Shown: positions 11,501-23,120, counted from the first letter of the stretch. The stretch is 64,000 nucleotides of DNA from Solanum dulcamara (GCF_947179165.1 NC_077237.1:16763523-16827522); one strand, 5' to 3'. Notes: generated from the letters alone by a model not told the origin. Program-made: numbers and translations.

Positions 11501-12149
11501 TTATTTAATTTAAAATATTTACAAATATAATTGAAGCCCCTAAAAGGACCATTTCCTCCAATAATAAAAAAAATTATTTGTTCTCATATCTATTATTTGA
11601 CTTCAGGAGATGTATTTCTTAAATTTTAATTAACTTTAATTTATCAATTGTAGTTAACAATAAAATGCAAATGCTTTAAGTTTTTACTGATTTGATGCCA
11701 GCAATTAATTTTTGAATTGCGCTAGACCAGCTTCTCATATTTATTCTACATATATTAAATTAAATATAAAAAAATGTATATTAAAATTTTTCTTCTAACA
11801 TGCTTTATAAGGAAAGGGAACGGTCTTTCCCCTTTCACCTCCCACCAACGAGAAAAATAAAAAAGGGAAAATCTACTTAGCTTTTTAGGCCTTATTATAA
11901 AAATAAAGTCTCAATTTTTACTTAATAATTTTCATATGCCTAAAAGAATAATCTTAAATGTCTCAAAGTATGATTTTCTATTTTTATTAATGCAGGAGAA
12001 TGCTATGGAGTCTCATTTACTACAATTACTGTATCAATAAATTTTCTTAATTGTTTTTACTTTGCCTATATGAGATTGTAATTTTTTTTGTAATATCTAT
12101 TATTTTAGGTGTACTATGTGGAGATTTTTCAAACTAACAAACACATAGT
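11501..12149. other. AT-rich stretch, no feature seen
   Basis: No gene or defined repeat recognised. A short higher-GC patch at 11815-11870 has no recognisable coding. Confidence 0.4.
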
Positions 12150-12410
12150 TTATTCATATCTTTTTTTATTGTTCCATTTTTTAATATTTATAAAAGTACT
12201 TTTTCTTAATAGAAACATGTCTTTTAACTAATATGAAAAAAATAATATATAATCAAAAGGATATTCTTTTATTCATATCTTTTTTTATTGTTCCATTTTT
12301 TAATATTTATAAAAGTACTTTTTCTTAATAGAAACATGTCTTTCAGCTAATATGAAATAATAATATATTATCAAAAGGATATTCTTTTAATAGAAACATG
12401 TCTATAAGCT
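12150..12410. repeat. Tandem duplication of about 118 bp plus a partial third unit
   Basis: The stretch beginning ttattcatatctttttttat occurs at about 12151 and 12269, nearly identical for about 115 bp including the aatagaaacatgtctttt segment. A third partial copy of that segment follows at about 12388. Confidence 0.8.
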
Positions 12411-12775
12411 AATATGAAGAGATTGATGTCTTTATTTTATTTACTTATCAATAATGAAAAGAATTTAAGATAAAAGTACATATTCATTCAGTTTCAAAAT
12501 TAGATAAACAAATTAAAACGGAGAGAGTGTATTTTCTTTATCATAAAATTGATTGGTAATTATGTAAACTGTGAATATAACTTCTTAAGATACATTTTAT
12601 TAAAAATTATTTATTCTCTTTGAATAAATCTACTTTTAATAAGATTTTTATATCATCGTGCAAAGCGCGGATGAATTCATTAGTCAAGAAATAATGCAAG
12701 AACATAGTATTTTGTTCTAACTCTAATTTATTTATAGAGGATACTTTGAAAATGTGAAAACGTAGTTAGTGGGAG

Positions 12776-13246
12776 ATCATTCTTTCTATTAATTTCATTT
12801 ATTCCGAAAAACACAACAATGATTTGCTTTATGAACCAGGAGTAGAAACAAGTGCTAAAGCTAGCTTCAATATCGAGGTATGTATATACACATTCTGGCA
12901 GTAATTTAAGGTATTTAAATCTACACAATAATTACTGCAGTAATTTAATTTTTTTATTATATTTTTTTGTGATTATTTTATTTTGATAAAGATTCTATTA
13001 CTATATTGAAAAAAAGTCAAACTATTGTCATATAGGTGTTATTATTTTCTTTAAAATGTATACCTACGTTTTTTTCCCTTTAAAAAATAGCTGCTGGATG
13101 GAGAAGCTATCATCAACAAAATCAGAATATATGGTGAACAAGAAATACATCTCACACAAAGCAGCAAGGAGGAGGTTGTGCATGCTAAATTTCTTACATC
13201 ATATGAGTTTTTTGACAGTCAGCTAGTACAACTAGGAAACCATTGA
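12776..13246 (+). pseudogene. Possible orphan terminal exons of an unidentified gene
   Basis: Two stretches join in frame across a plausible 213-bp GT-AG intron. Exon A is 12776-12877 (34 codons, ending ...YEPGVETSAKASFNIE before gtatgt). Exon B is 13091-13246 after an ...atag acceptor (51 residues starting LLDGEAIINKIRIYGEQEIH, then TGA). Composition is protein-like and hydrophilic, unlike the AT-rich surroundings. I do not recognise the family. Nothing convincing lies upstream, so this may be a gene fragment left by rearrangement or captured by a transposon, or the end of a gene whose other exons I missed. The exon A start is the nearest AG and is uncertain. Confidence 0.35.
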
Positions 13247-14212
13247 AGATGTTTATATTTTCTACTTTTTGCCCATTCTCTGGTGCTGACTTTTATGATG
13301 AAAGTTTACCATTTCAATTTTGTTTCTTCTAAATTGTTAAAATCTTCAACGCGGAAACCACACTTCCAGTAAAGAATTTTGGGGTGATGATGCTTACTCT
13401 CATCTTGGGGAAATTACACTAAAATAAAAAGTAAATAAGAAACCAATACACATCAAATTGATCAGCTTGAATACTAACTGCTAACTTTATGTACAAATGA
13501 AGAAAGATTCCTACTCATTGAACGTTTACATAAAATACAATCAAGAAAGATACTCATTCAAAAGTATACAACTAGCACTCTTTTCACAAATGATGGGGAA
13601 GACAAGAGAAGTAGATACTAAACATTAGCAGCCCAATCACCACTCATTCTAACTCTTAGAGTAAGATAAATGAGTATGATAGTCCCCATGCACGACCTGA
13701 AAAAGGAAGAGACTTTACTCAATTGCTAGAGCTATATAGAAGCGATAACTAAAGCAATAGCAACTGAAGCCAGAAGAAATATGTATAATATGGAGCAAAA
13801 GAAGTCATGAAGCAGCATGAATATCTTCAACATACTAGTTCACACTTAATTTAAAAAGGATGTCGCTGCAAAATAGCCAACATGTAAAACCATCAATCGT
13901 GTAGGGATAGATAAGTTGTTATATTAACAAGACTGCCAATATAACGATCTTTTCATATATATATAAAAGTTGTCTTACATTTCTTCTTAGGCTCCCTTTC
14001 ATTCTTATATGGATATTTGGTTCCTCCAAGAAGACAAACACCAACTTGAATGAATCAACATTTCTAATCACATGGCTAATTTCCAATTACCTCATCCTTA
14101 CAGATAAATTACGCTTATACTTTTGTGCCCCATAGCCATAACATCTATATTTTCTCCTTCAAGAATATTTAACCATCATAATGAATCTTCAATAGAGACT
14201 GTGATAAGGACC
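13247..14212. other. Unassigned sequence
   Basis: Less AT-biased than its surroundings but without an exon or repeat I can support. It could include untranslated sequence of a neighbouring gene. Confidence 0.35.
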
Positions 14213-14226
14213 TACTCTGTATTCAT

Positions 14227-14433
14227 GTTACCCTTTGGGTGCACACAGGGTAAAACCCCCGCTCCTATGCAATAGCTCGCAAACCACACATGAGAGGTAA
14301 TCCGCACTAGGCAAGCCCGGTGCGACGAGCTCAACCCAGAAGGCAAACCCTTGCTTTCGCTGGCAAGGGGTTTCGAACTTGAGACCTCCAACATGGAGGT
14401 CCCAAGCCCAAACCACTGGGCCACCCTTTTGGA
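14227..14433 (-). mobile_element. tRNA-derived SINE with exact 14-bp target duplication
   Basis: On the minus strand a pol III promoter is readable: box A tggcccagtgg (14413-14423) and box B gttcgaaac (14370-14378), about 35 bp apart as in a tRNA. The body is 207 bp. It is flanked by identical copies of tactctgtattcat at 14213-14226 and 14434-14447. The duplication and internal promoter make a SINE the clear call; a functional tRNA is excluded because no cloverleaf or anticodon arm continues. The two overlapping ORFs here are spurious. Confidence 0.9.
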
Positions 14434-14447
14434 TACTCTGTATTCAT

Positions 14448-16267
14448 TCTTTTCTCATCCATACTTTCTTTCACAAAAGGATAAATAAGTAATCGGTGCA
14501 TTTTCTAAGCTTTTTTCCAAGTAGAATCATCTCTAGGTATTAGAAATCAATGCAGCTTCTAACATTACTGAATCCTAATAAATATTTTCCATCTCAAACT
14601 AGAAAAAAAGGACATGGGTGCATGCAGTGTATTTGATAAAAGATAGCATAGAACTTGTAAGTTCCATTTTTTTCATTGAGAAACCATGTTACAATCTATA
14701 CCATGTACAGTCAGTTGTAACGTACAATGTTCAACATCAAGGGATGACAAGCAATACAATTCCATAGTTTTCAAAAAACCATTAGCTTAGTGAAACATTT
14801 CTGCCCTCAATAATTACATCCACAAACTGCATTGACTTAACGGATTACGAGAAATGAATATAATATTGTTAATGAATGTAATGTTCATAACACCGAAAAG
14901 GAAAGAAGCATAACAAATAAAGAACGGTTTCAGAGATTAAACTTACAGGAATGAGAAAAGGAGAACAACTCTTCTTGAATTAAAAGATGCAGAGCGCTTG
15001 TATTTTCTCAATCTGTTGCTAGGTATATCATATACCTTCTCGGTCAAACATTTATCTGTCATTAAAACAATACACTTGTGAACTTTTCCTCTCATTGTAC
15101 AACTTAAGCTCAAACTGTACAATAGGTAGCTCTTCAGGAATCAGAGATAAATCTGGTCCTAATAGGAGGTGAAAGACCTTTTCAGCTACATAGAAATTTA
15201 TTGAACCTTTATTTGCTCTTTTATTACAAGGAAACTATCAACAACTCAACTACAATAGAAGATAGGATGATCAGTGATATCTACTGAATCTGACTAATCA
15301 AAGCAATTGCAACTTGCAAAGGCTAACTTTTGTATCAAGTATATTTGACAATTTTCTTTTGACCAGTAAGTACATCTGATAATATACCATGGTAAAACAT
15401 ATATTTTGATTAATAGCTTAGAAATGACAAGTTTTTGGTCTAGGAACAGCATCAAACATTCTCATTTGTAGAGAACCCTTCAGGAAATAACAAGAACAGA
15501 CATGGGGAGCACTTCATGCACATGGTAAGCCGATTATATTTCACTTTTAGATATTGAAACTGTAATGTAATTAATTGGGTGACAAGGTTTTACAGGGTTT
15601 CCCCAATACAACTGCAAAAAGAAGAACTTTAGCAACTGGATTTCAAAGTATGCACAAGTTGATAGTTGATACCACGGGAAAGGGCAAAAATTAGGTGTTT
15701 GACAGATTTGGGAGTAGGTTAGTGTGGAAGTTTCAGCTATCACATCACTGAAGCGGAATATCATTGACACCATAATACAGCATAGTTCTGTGTCATTGTG
15801 TACTTCATGTCGCCAGTCGTGATGTTCTTATAAAAAAAAAAAAAAAAAAAAGAGGATTGATAGTTGGAAACTGAAGAAGATTAATAAAAGGAGTTAATTG
15901 TTAGAGAAATCTTCTACTGTCTTAACTAGCATGTGGATATAATCATGAGTATCGGAGACTATTTCAAGTCTCAGTTATTTCACCAAAGAGCAACCAGATC
16001 TGTCATCCTTCCCTGAAGAAATAGTTTCTGTTTTTGACTATTTCTGAAACATTAGTCAAATAAATATCTATCTGAGTGAAAATATGCGAAGATCCTCTGG
16101 CAGGATTCAAGCTCATTAGAAGCATCCAATTGACTTTAGTGAATTTGAGAAAATGTACTTCAGAACATGATAAGGAAAACTGCAGAGGGAAAAGAACAGG
16201 TATCATCTAAAACAAAATTCATTTGGAAAATGCACAACAGAGTAATTGATTGCAGAACAGTGTCTAC
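14448..16267. other. Unassigned; possible 3' part of the minus-strand gene
   Basis: Several acceptor-like sites occur on the minus strand (for example a pyrimidine tract and CAG ending near 16182), but the exon that would follow in phase stops after six codons. A 20-bp A run is at about 15832-15851. Minus ORFs at 15534-15773 and 16003-16206 are not convincing as protein. Confidence 0.3.
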
Positions 16268-16364
16268 CTTTGCAAGCAAATTTGGGCAACTCAATGTTGT
16301 TATTCATCAAGAGTTGCATGAACTTTCCTCCCATCAGTGATGAAATTTCTCTCTGAAACATACT
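16268..16364 (-). CDS. Exon 3 of the unidentified minus-strand gene
   Basis: 97 nt (32 codons plus 1 nt), acceptor attgcatttcag, donor gtagac, in phase with exon 2 across a 170-bp intron. Confidence 0.5.
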
Positions 16365-19132
16365 CTGAAATGCAATTAATTTGTTAATGTTCAGCATTAC
16401 ATTGACAAAATCCTAATTAGAGGACAAACTAAATCCAAATAGAAAAAGCACCGTAAGAACCCTCTAGAAATGAAAAATGTAAACTCCTCCCATGTGATGA
16501 TGTTAAAATTATTAAATTCATAAAAGGCACTTACAGATATACAATCATCCGTCTTAACATTCCCACTCATTTCCTCAGTGGACTTAGGTGCCTCAATTTT
16601 TCCTTTGTCAATATCTATGGCAAAACAATATGAGCCATAAACATCTGCGCTATCATTCTTCAGGTTGGCATGGTTTCCGCCATTTGCTTGGGAATCCATT
16701 GGAATTGGAGTTTTCACAAGATTTAGATTTGATAGGTTCACCATATCTAAATGTGATTCACACAGAGGACCTGGGGTTCCTTCATCGGGTAATTTAACAA
16801 CATTAAGTGAATCTTGGCTTTGCTGAAAAAGAAATAGTTAAAGTTACCTCAACGCCCTGAATAAAAGAATTTGAAGAGATAATTAAATGAATAGTGAGGC
16901 ACATATGATTATGAAGTAGCACACAAATAAGTAGTCATTATTCGAAAAATAAGAGATTGGAGAATTTTTTTCTAAATAGACAATTTTGGTGATTAGGAAA
17001 GTGAGCATAAAAAGATAGGAGAAGCATAAGAAATATTACCTATTGCCTAAAGGTAGATAATAGTAGCACATAAAATATGGTAGCAAAATCCTACAGCTAC
17101 AAAAAGTACAAGGTGCATTCTACTTTATGTTTTTCTCCATTAAATGATGTAACATGGTACTTCTTATTGTTTGGACAAAGGACTTTATAACATGATATCT
17201 TAGTATTAAGAGGTTTAAGCCGCACGTAAGACAGGACAATTTATCCTTGGCACTTTAAAAAGTTTACCTTACACTGACTAGCTCGAAGTGCATACAGCTC
17301 AACTCGTTAAGAGAAAATGTGACAACAAACGTCATACTTCTAAATGATATGGGTAACAAGGTCATCATATGAACTCACGGAAGCAAAACCGAGATACAGT
17401 TTCAATTGTTATGCAAAATCTAGATGTGATCTTAAGAACTGAACCATCACCAAGAGGCCTTTAATTGTGGTTATAAATCAACTCTATAAAAATTTTACTA
17501 ACCTCACTTCCAACACCAATAAGAAACAAAATGGGCATTCTATGTTCAACTAGAAAATATGGGGATTTACTAAGTAGACGGTTCTTGTTAAGAAACAGAC
17601 CGCTATGATAAGTCTGCTGCTACCCTTGTTAATCTCTTAGAATGAAAATCTGAACTTCAAGAACACACTCTATTACAAGCACAAGATACAAAACAAATTA
17701 AATCTTCCACACCGCATCAAAGGATTTACCAATCAAATAATTTGTTCATTGGTCCCTACTTTCAGCAATGACAAAAGCATCACAATGTAGGACCTCCATT
17801 TTAGCTTAATCGCCAGTTCACATTAAATGGTGACAATATAAAAAAAGAATGTCTAAGAGACAATGACCATGAATTTTAACGTTTTCAAAACTCAATTGGT
17901 GCAAGAAAACCACCCAAGCCTAGATTAAATACTAAAAGCTGAATAATCTCAGATAGTGTGCAAAGTGTTTTTGATGTTTAATGTAGTTTAGTGAATAGTA
18001 ACTGGTCTCCACTTATGACCACCACTTTGCTGATGAAACAAGAGAAAAAGTACCTCTTTATGACTGGAAAATAAAGGTTCCTTTAAAAGACACATCTACT
18101 CTAAAATGCAATTGTACAACATTTATGAGTTAACCACCAACACTTGCTCCATTAATAAGCTTTCATATCTCCAACTGTATCTCAATAAATTCGTTTAGAA
18201 AAAAAATAAAATAGCAACCACAATGACCATGAAGAACAATTTGGCACTACATGCACATAGAAGTTAAAATTCATAAAACGCACTGAAGTAAACTCAGTCT
18301 AACAAATTGACTAGTAGATCGAATGAATTACAACAGAAAAATAAGTAAGTCTCTGAAACACAAAGCTACGAAAACATTCAAAATGCAACTTAATCTACAC
18401 AAAATAAAATAAAGGAGAACATCTCAATTAGATCGAATTGTCACATTACTATTTGTACTAGTTGCAAAAAAAACTCATGTCTTCATAAGTTGTACAGAAA
18501 TCACAGGTATAAAGCATTTAACCCACTGTGCAAACAGAAACAGCAATGAACTTAGTTTTTGAGTTTACAAGCAGATTAATTGCATCAGGGAAATCAAAAT
18601 TCCTTAACAAAAAATTAATCATACCACAAAACACACAATTGACTCAGATTACAGATTTCAAACAGATAAACTGTATCAAAATTCCAACGATAATAAAAAA
18701 TTGAGCCAGAAAACAACGAGAACAGCACTATTGACAAGAGGAAGTTCCTCGGATATTAAGTAACCCTCACTTCAAACCCGAAGATTGTGAGTTCGAGTTC
18801 ACCAAGGGAGCCAAATGGGTGAGAACTCCAACAGCACAATGCAGCCTACCTAACTGAACTTTACATCAAGGAGAGTTCAATTGACTCAAATATGGCAACC
18901 GTTCTCAATCTTATCTTCGTAATTTCTTCAGAAATGAGAGTTAACTGTCCGCAAAAGGACTCAGATTACAGATTTGAAAGAGATAAATTGCATAAAAATT
19001 CCAAAGATAATGCAGCCTAATTAACTGAACAATAAGCTCAATTGATTAAAAAAAAACAGATAGAGTACTATTTAAGAAAACTCATTATATCTTCCACCGA
19101 AACCTCACCTGTTGGGTCGAATTCACCGCCAT
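16268..19132 (-). CDS. Unidentified spliced host gene, 5' part
   Basis: Three coding segments on the minus strand join in frame. Exon 1 is 19132-19109: ATG in a strong context (aaaaATGGCGG), MAVNSTQQ, then gtgagg. Exon 2 is 16822-16535: 96 codons after ctttttcag, ending before gtaagt. Exon 3 is 16364-16268: 97 nt after tgcatttcag, ending before gtagac in phase 1. The product so far is 136 residues and hydrophilic; the last part (SSMFQREISSLMGGKFMQLL) looks like an amphipathic helix. I do not recognise the family. The 5' leader contains a CT repeat, common in plant 5' UTRs. The exon after 16268 is unresolved: the nearest good acceptor (about 16182) gives a stop after six codons, which would make a protein of about 143 residues. 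Intron 1 is 2.3 kb. The gene may be intact, or alternative exons may have been missed. Confidence 0.5.
16535..16822 (-). CDS. Exon 2 of the unidentified minus-strand gene
   Basis: 288 nt, exactly 96 codons, phase 0 at both ends, with consensus ctttttcag acceptor and gtaagt donor. This is the strongest single piece of evidence for the gene. The longest open frame over it starts at an internal Met (16744) and runs through the donor to 16397, which misrepresents both ends. Confidence 0.55.
16823..18719 (-). other. Intron 1 of the unidentified gene, no further exon seen
   Basis: No open frame with matching splice sites was found on either strand. The sequence is moderately AT-rich and non-repetitive by eye. 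Confidence 0.4.
18641..19011. repeat. Diverged 53-bp direct repeat flanking a SINE-like sequence
   Basis: The stretch starting actcagattacagattt occurs at 18641-18693 and 18959-19011 with several differences. Between them is a tRNA-like SINE fragment. The repeats are too long and too diverged for a simple target duplication, so a segmental duplication is more likely. Confidence 0.55.
18745..18840 (+). mobile_element. SINE-like fragment with pol III box B
   Basis: Reads ...ttgtgagttcgagttcacc..., with gttcgagtt close to the box B consensus, preceded by a tRNA-like arm. It resembles the 5' region of Solanaceae SINEs. No clear A box or exact target duplication is seen. Confidence 0.4.
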
Positions 19133-19200
19133 TTTTACAAACCAAAAAACAGATTTGGAGTGCTCAATTTCTCCAACTGCATTACGGTATGTATAAATCT

Positions 19201-19226
19201 GGAGAGAGGGAGAGAGAGAGAGAAGG
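19201..19226. repeat. GA microsatellite in the 5' leader of the minus-strand gene
   Basis: Runs of ga/gga on the plus strand, i.e. a CT-rich leader about 70-95 bp upstream of the ATG at 19132 on the minus strand. Confidence 0.7.
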
Positions 19227-19432
19227 CGGGGTAGTTTGTTTGGGGGGAGAGGGGGAGTGAATATGGAACGTTACAGGAAGAAGAGGGGGTGGGGTAATAT
19301 GCCAGGAAAGCTCCTGATCACGACATTGATGATCACGACAAACATCTATGCGAGCTTGGATTTGGACAACATTACCCTTCTCACCTCCTCTAATCACATT
19401 TCTATTCATTTTCATTCGCAAAGGTTTTGCAT

Positions 19433-19958
19433 TAGGAGTGTTATTTGATTAATGTATTTTTTATTAATTTTTTAATTTTTATGTAATTTTTAATTCTAAA
19501 ATAATTAATGCTAAGTGTAAAATTAGAAAAATATAATGAATTTTTTTTTGATTATTTCAATTGATAAATATTTTGGGATAACTATTTTTAGGAGTAAGTA
19601 CCAAATACTAACTTTTATACTATTGAATAACTATCCTATTTGTTCATTTTTACTTTCATTATTTTAAAAATAAATTTTTATTATTTTTTTATGTTTTACT
19701 CTTAACATTAATTACTTATTTTTCATATTATTTTTACAAGATCTAGTACTAACATCAATTTATAGGGGTAATATAGTAAAATAACCATATCAAACATTGT
19801 TTTCTTAATGAATGTGTCGAGTCCAAATATGATAAGTAAAAGTGAACGGAGAGAGTACATAGATGAAATTTAAAGAGTTAGTCAAATTTTTTAATATATT
19901 TTTAAAATATTTTAAGTTGTTCATTATAATAATATATACGTTCAAATAATATATATTA
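19433..19958. other. AT-rich stretch, no gene
   Basis: Includes what looks like the right end of a Stowaway-type MITE (gaacggagagagta at about 19841-19855) without a matching left end. Confidence 0.4.
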
Positions 19959-20058
19959 CTCCCTTTGTCTTAATTTATGTATCGTTAATAGAATTTTGAG
20001 AGACAATCAAAAAATTTATATGATTTTTAAATATTTTGAGGTATTAAAACGAAGGGAG
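19959..20058. mobile_element. Short Stowaway-like MITE
   Basis: Inverted ends ctccctttgtcttaatt and (reverse complement of the right end) ctcccttcgttttaat, flanked by TA at 19957-19958 and 20059-20060. The 100-bp length, ctccctc-type ends and TA duplication are those of Tc1/mariner-derived Stowaway MITEs. Confidence 0.8.
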
Positions 20059-20483
20059 TACTTCTAAATAGTAGTAGTAATTACATAAAATATATTCCCT
20101 CGTGTCTTTTTAAAATAACCTTCTAACTTTTTAAAAATAATTCATTTATAAGTTAACTTTGTTATAATAAATTATGTAAACAAACTTTTAAATGGAATTT
20201 TAATTATTTTTTACATATTCTAGAAGTATCGGAATAGTGTATTTAAATGTAATGTTGTTAAATAATCCTTTTACCTGTGATTAACATGTCAAAATGGATT
20301 GCCACACCCTAGCAAGTCATTTAAAACCATTTATTACACTAATAATATATTCAATATAAATCCGTTAATTTTAAATTATTTGTAGCTGGGGTATTATTAT
20401 TTTTACATGTATATTTCTTTGCCCCTGCCAAGTTGGAGTTTGGTGCAGCATTAATTATAATTCCACAAAATAAAAAGAAGATA

Positions 20484-20485
<2 letters not shown>

Positions 20486-20531
<46 letters not shown>
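20486..20531. repeat. (TA)n microsatellite
   Basis: About 22 uninterrupted TA units. Confidence 0.95.
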
Positions 20532-20532
<1 letters not shown>

Positions 20533-20539
20533 GTCTTCT

Positions 20540-22100
20540 ATTTTATTTATATATATTATATATGCATTATTGGAGGAAGTATTTTCAAAAAGAGCTAGTA
20601 TACATACCCGTTCCGTGTGATGCGCAGATAATATTAAAATATAATTTTTAAATTTTTTTGATTGTGATGTCTTGTTCGGACATGTTAAATACTCCCTCTC
20701 TTCCCATGTCCCACCTCATCCCCCACCCCCTATGCCCCATAATAAACCTATATAAATAGAAACAACGAACCATGTTTTAAATTGTTAATATATAATTATC
20801 AAGTACTTCTTGTTAATATCAATCAAATCTAGTTATTTTGTTTACTCCTGAATTTCTAAAAAATTTGAATTTTTATTTTGTTATTCATATTTTTTCAATT
20901 TAAAATTTATCGACAATTAATATGTGTATTATCTAATTACTTCATTATATTTTTAAAGTATTATCTTCCCCTCACCCCCACCCCCTCCTTACGTATATTT
21001 TTTCTACTATATTTTAATTAGTTTTTGCTAGTTTGACTTTGAATGTTTTTTTTGTGTGTGTGTTACACGTAATAAGTAGTTGAGTTTTCTTATTTTTTTT
21101 ATTTTAATATATAAATTGTTGAGTTTAAATTTAAGTTACTTAAATTCTTATATTTTAATGCTCATTGAATTCATTATTTTGGAGATAACTACACTATTTT
21201 TCTGATAAATTGAGGAATTTACTTTTTTTCTTTATAATTTTAGGAGAATTCTAACCAACTTAGTATCTATTACAAACATATAACTCAAACATAAATTCAA
21301 ATTAGTGGTAAGTTTTAAAATGATCTATATATCTTATAAGAATATCAAAATTCAAAAAATTTGAATTTAAATACAAACTTATTATATAGTTTCAAATTAT
21401 GTACTGTTAAATATATTTTTTTAAAACACTTCACTCATATTAATTCAGTTTAAAAAAAAAAACTACTTACATATGCAACGTGTGGGTAGAATAGGCTATA
21501 AAAAATTCATTGTTAATCAATAAAATAGATAGAAAATCGGTTATGTAGATGTTTTGACAAAAAACACCTTAAATAGGTCAATAGATAATAAATAAAAAAA
21601 CTTTTCACATGATCAAAAGTTATTGAATTACCAGTTTCTCAATCTTCTTGTCTTCATTCAAAATCTCTTGCAACATCTGATTAAATAAATAGATCATCAC
21701 ACACCAAAATAAAAAAATATATGAACACTTATTTTAATAAAATAATAATATAAAAATAATAACGAGAGTTAGCATTTAAAAAGCTAAAATGTTTGACTAA
21801 AATTTTCGATAGAAAGTTATCAAAACACAAACAAATAAAATATGAACAAAACAAATTACTTACTTCAATTCAAACCTGTATATAATAGCAAAAACATTAG
21901 CTTGTAATACGACTATCACTCATCTGCATATAAAAATTAAAATATTAAAACATACAGAGTTTCTAGAAAATGAAGGATATGAAGAATGCAGTAAATATAT
22001 TATTGAATAAAATTATTGATCAATAAAAAAAAAGAGAAGAAAGCTTAATATTATATATAATTATAGGAGTATGTATAAGAAAGGTTAAGAAGCTAAAACT
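20540..22100. other. AT-rich DNA, no feature supported
   Basis: No ORF or defined transposon end recognised. Two C-rich pyrimidine patches (20696-20740 and 20968-20990) break the AT composition. Confidence 0.4.
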
Positions 22101-22124
22101 CTATTTTAACTCAAATTTTATTTA

Positions 22125-22530
22125 GATTCAATTCACATATTATTTTAATTTTTTAATGGAAATTTTTTTAATTACTCCTCTTTATCCTTAATTTTTAAAA
22201 TAAAATGCATATTTTTTTTATAAGCTAAAATTTGAAATCAGTATAATAATTCTATTTTTTCCCTATGTCCCCTCCCCCCCCCCCCCCCTTTTTTCCTCAT
22301 TTATTTTCTTTTCTTTATTCTTTTTATTTTTTTTGTTTAAATTCACATATTATATTAATTTTTTAATGGAAGATTTTTTAATTACTCTTCTTTATTCTTA
22401 ATTTTTAAAATAAAATGCATTTTTTTTATAAGCTAAAATTTGAAATAAGTATAATAATTCTATTTTTTCCCCTACGCTCCCACCTCCTCCCCTTTTTTTT
22501 CCTCATTTATTTTCTTTTCTTTATTCTTTC
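22125..22530. repeat. Tandem duplication of about 205 bp
   Basis: The segment containing attcacatattat-tttaattttttaatgga, ataaaatgcat and aagctaaaatttgaaat occurs at about 22130-22330 and again at about 22338-22530. Each copy ends in a C/T-rich tract; the first includes about 17 C in a row at 22268-22287, a site prone to assembly error. Confidence 0.8.
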
Positions 22531-22559
22531 TATTTTGTTTGTTTGTTAGTTATCTTTCT

Positions 22560-22603
22560 TCTACTACTACTATTACTACTACTACTACTATTATTATTAT
22601 TAC

Positions 22604-22655
<52 letters not shown>
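22560..22655. repeat. (CTA)/(TTA)n microsatellite
   Basis: ctactactac grading into a long tta repeat. The plus ORF at 22539-22751 (poly-Ile) is a translation of this. Confidence 0.95.
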
Positions 22656-22657
<2 letters not shown>

Positions 22658-22870
22658 TTTTTTAAAATATAATATTCATTTTTTAAAAGAAGATCTTTTG
22701 TTACTCTTTCTTATCCTTGATTTATTAAATACAATCATATTTTTCTTATAAGTTAAATATTTAAATTGAGAGAAATATTTGGAATCAAGGATAAGAAAGA
22801 GTAACAAAAGATCTTCTTTTAAAAAATGAATATTATATTTTAAAAAATGAATAATAATAATAATAATAAT
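22635..22870. repeat. Perfect 88-bp inverted repeat with 60-bp loop
   Basis: The left arm at 22635-22722 (ttattattattattattatt... through aagaagatcttttgttactc) is exactly the reverse complement of 22783-22870. The loop is 22723-22782. The outer part of each arm is tta/taa microsatellite; the inner ~65 bp is unique sequence. Confidence 0.9.
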
Positions 22871-22929
22871 ATATTGTATTTAATATTCAAATAAAAAATA
22901 TTCAAATATTCACATTAGAGTCCAATTAA

Positions 22930-23120
22930 GAGCCTGTTTAAATAAGCTTTTTTAAAAAATTGGAAATCCCAGTTTTTTACTTTTAGCTTTTTTTTAAAGC
23001 TGTTTTATCTTTAAATGAGTGTTCAAAAGCATTTTCTTCATTTTACCCAAATACCATAAAAGAGCTTAAAAATTATTTTAACTTAAAAAGTACTTAGAAT
23101 AAGCTTATTCAAATAAACTC
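22930..23120. mobile_element. MITE-like element with gagcctgttta-type ends
   Basis: The left end gagcctgtttaaataagctt is matched at the right by aagcttattcaaataaactc in inverted orientation. Length is about 190 bp. The ends resemble hAT-type MITEs of the gggcccgtttggataagctt kind. No target duplication could be fixed. Confidence 0.55.

Noticed and set aside
14212..14424. Possible tRNA gene (boxes A and B present)
   Set aside because: No complete cloverleaf, body continues well beyond tRNA length, and target duplications identify a SINE.
16003..16206. Minus ORF that could be exon 4 of the unidentified gene
   Set aside because: Its frame does not match the phase left by exon 3; the in-phase reading stops after six codons.
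22539..22751. 70-residue ORF rich in Thr and Ile
   Set aside because: Translation of a CTA/TTA microsatellite.
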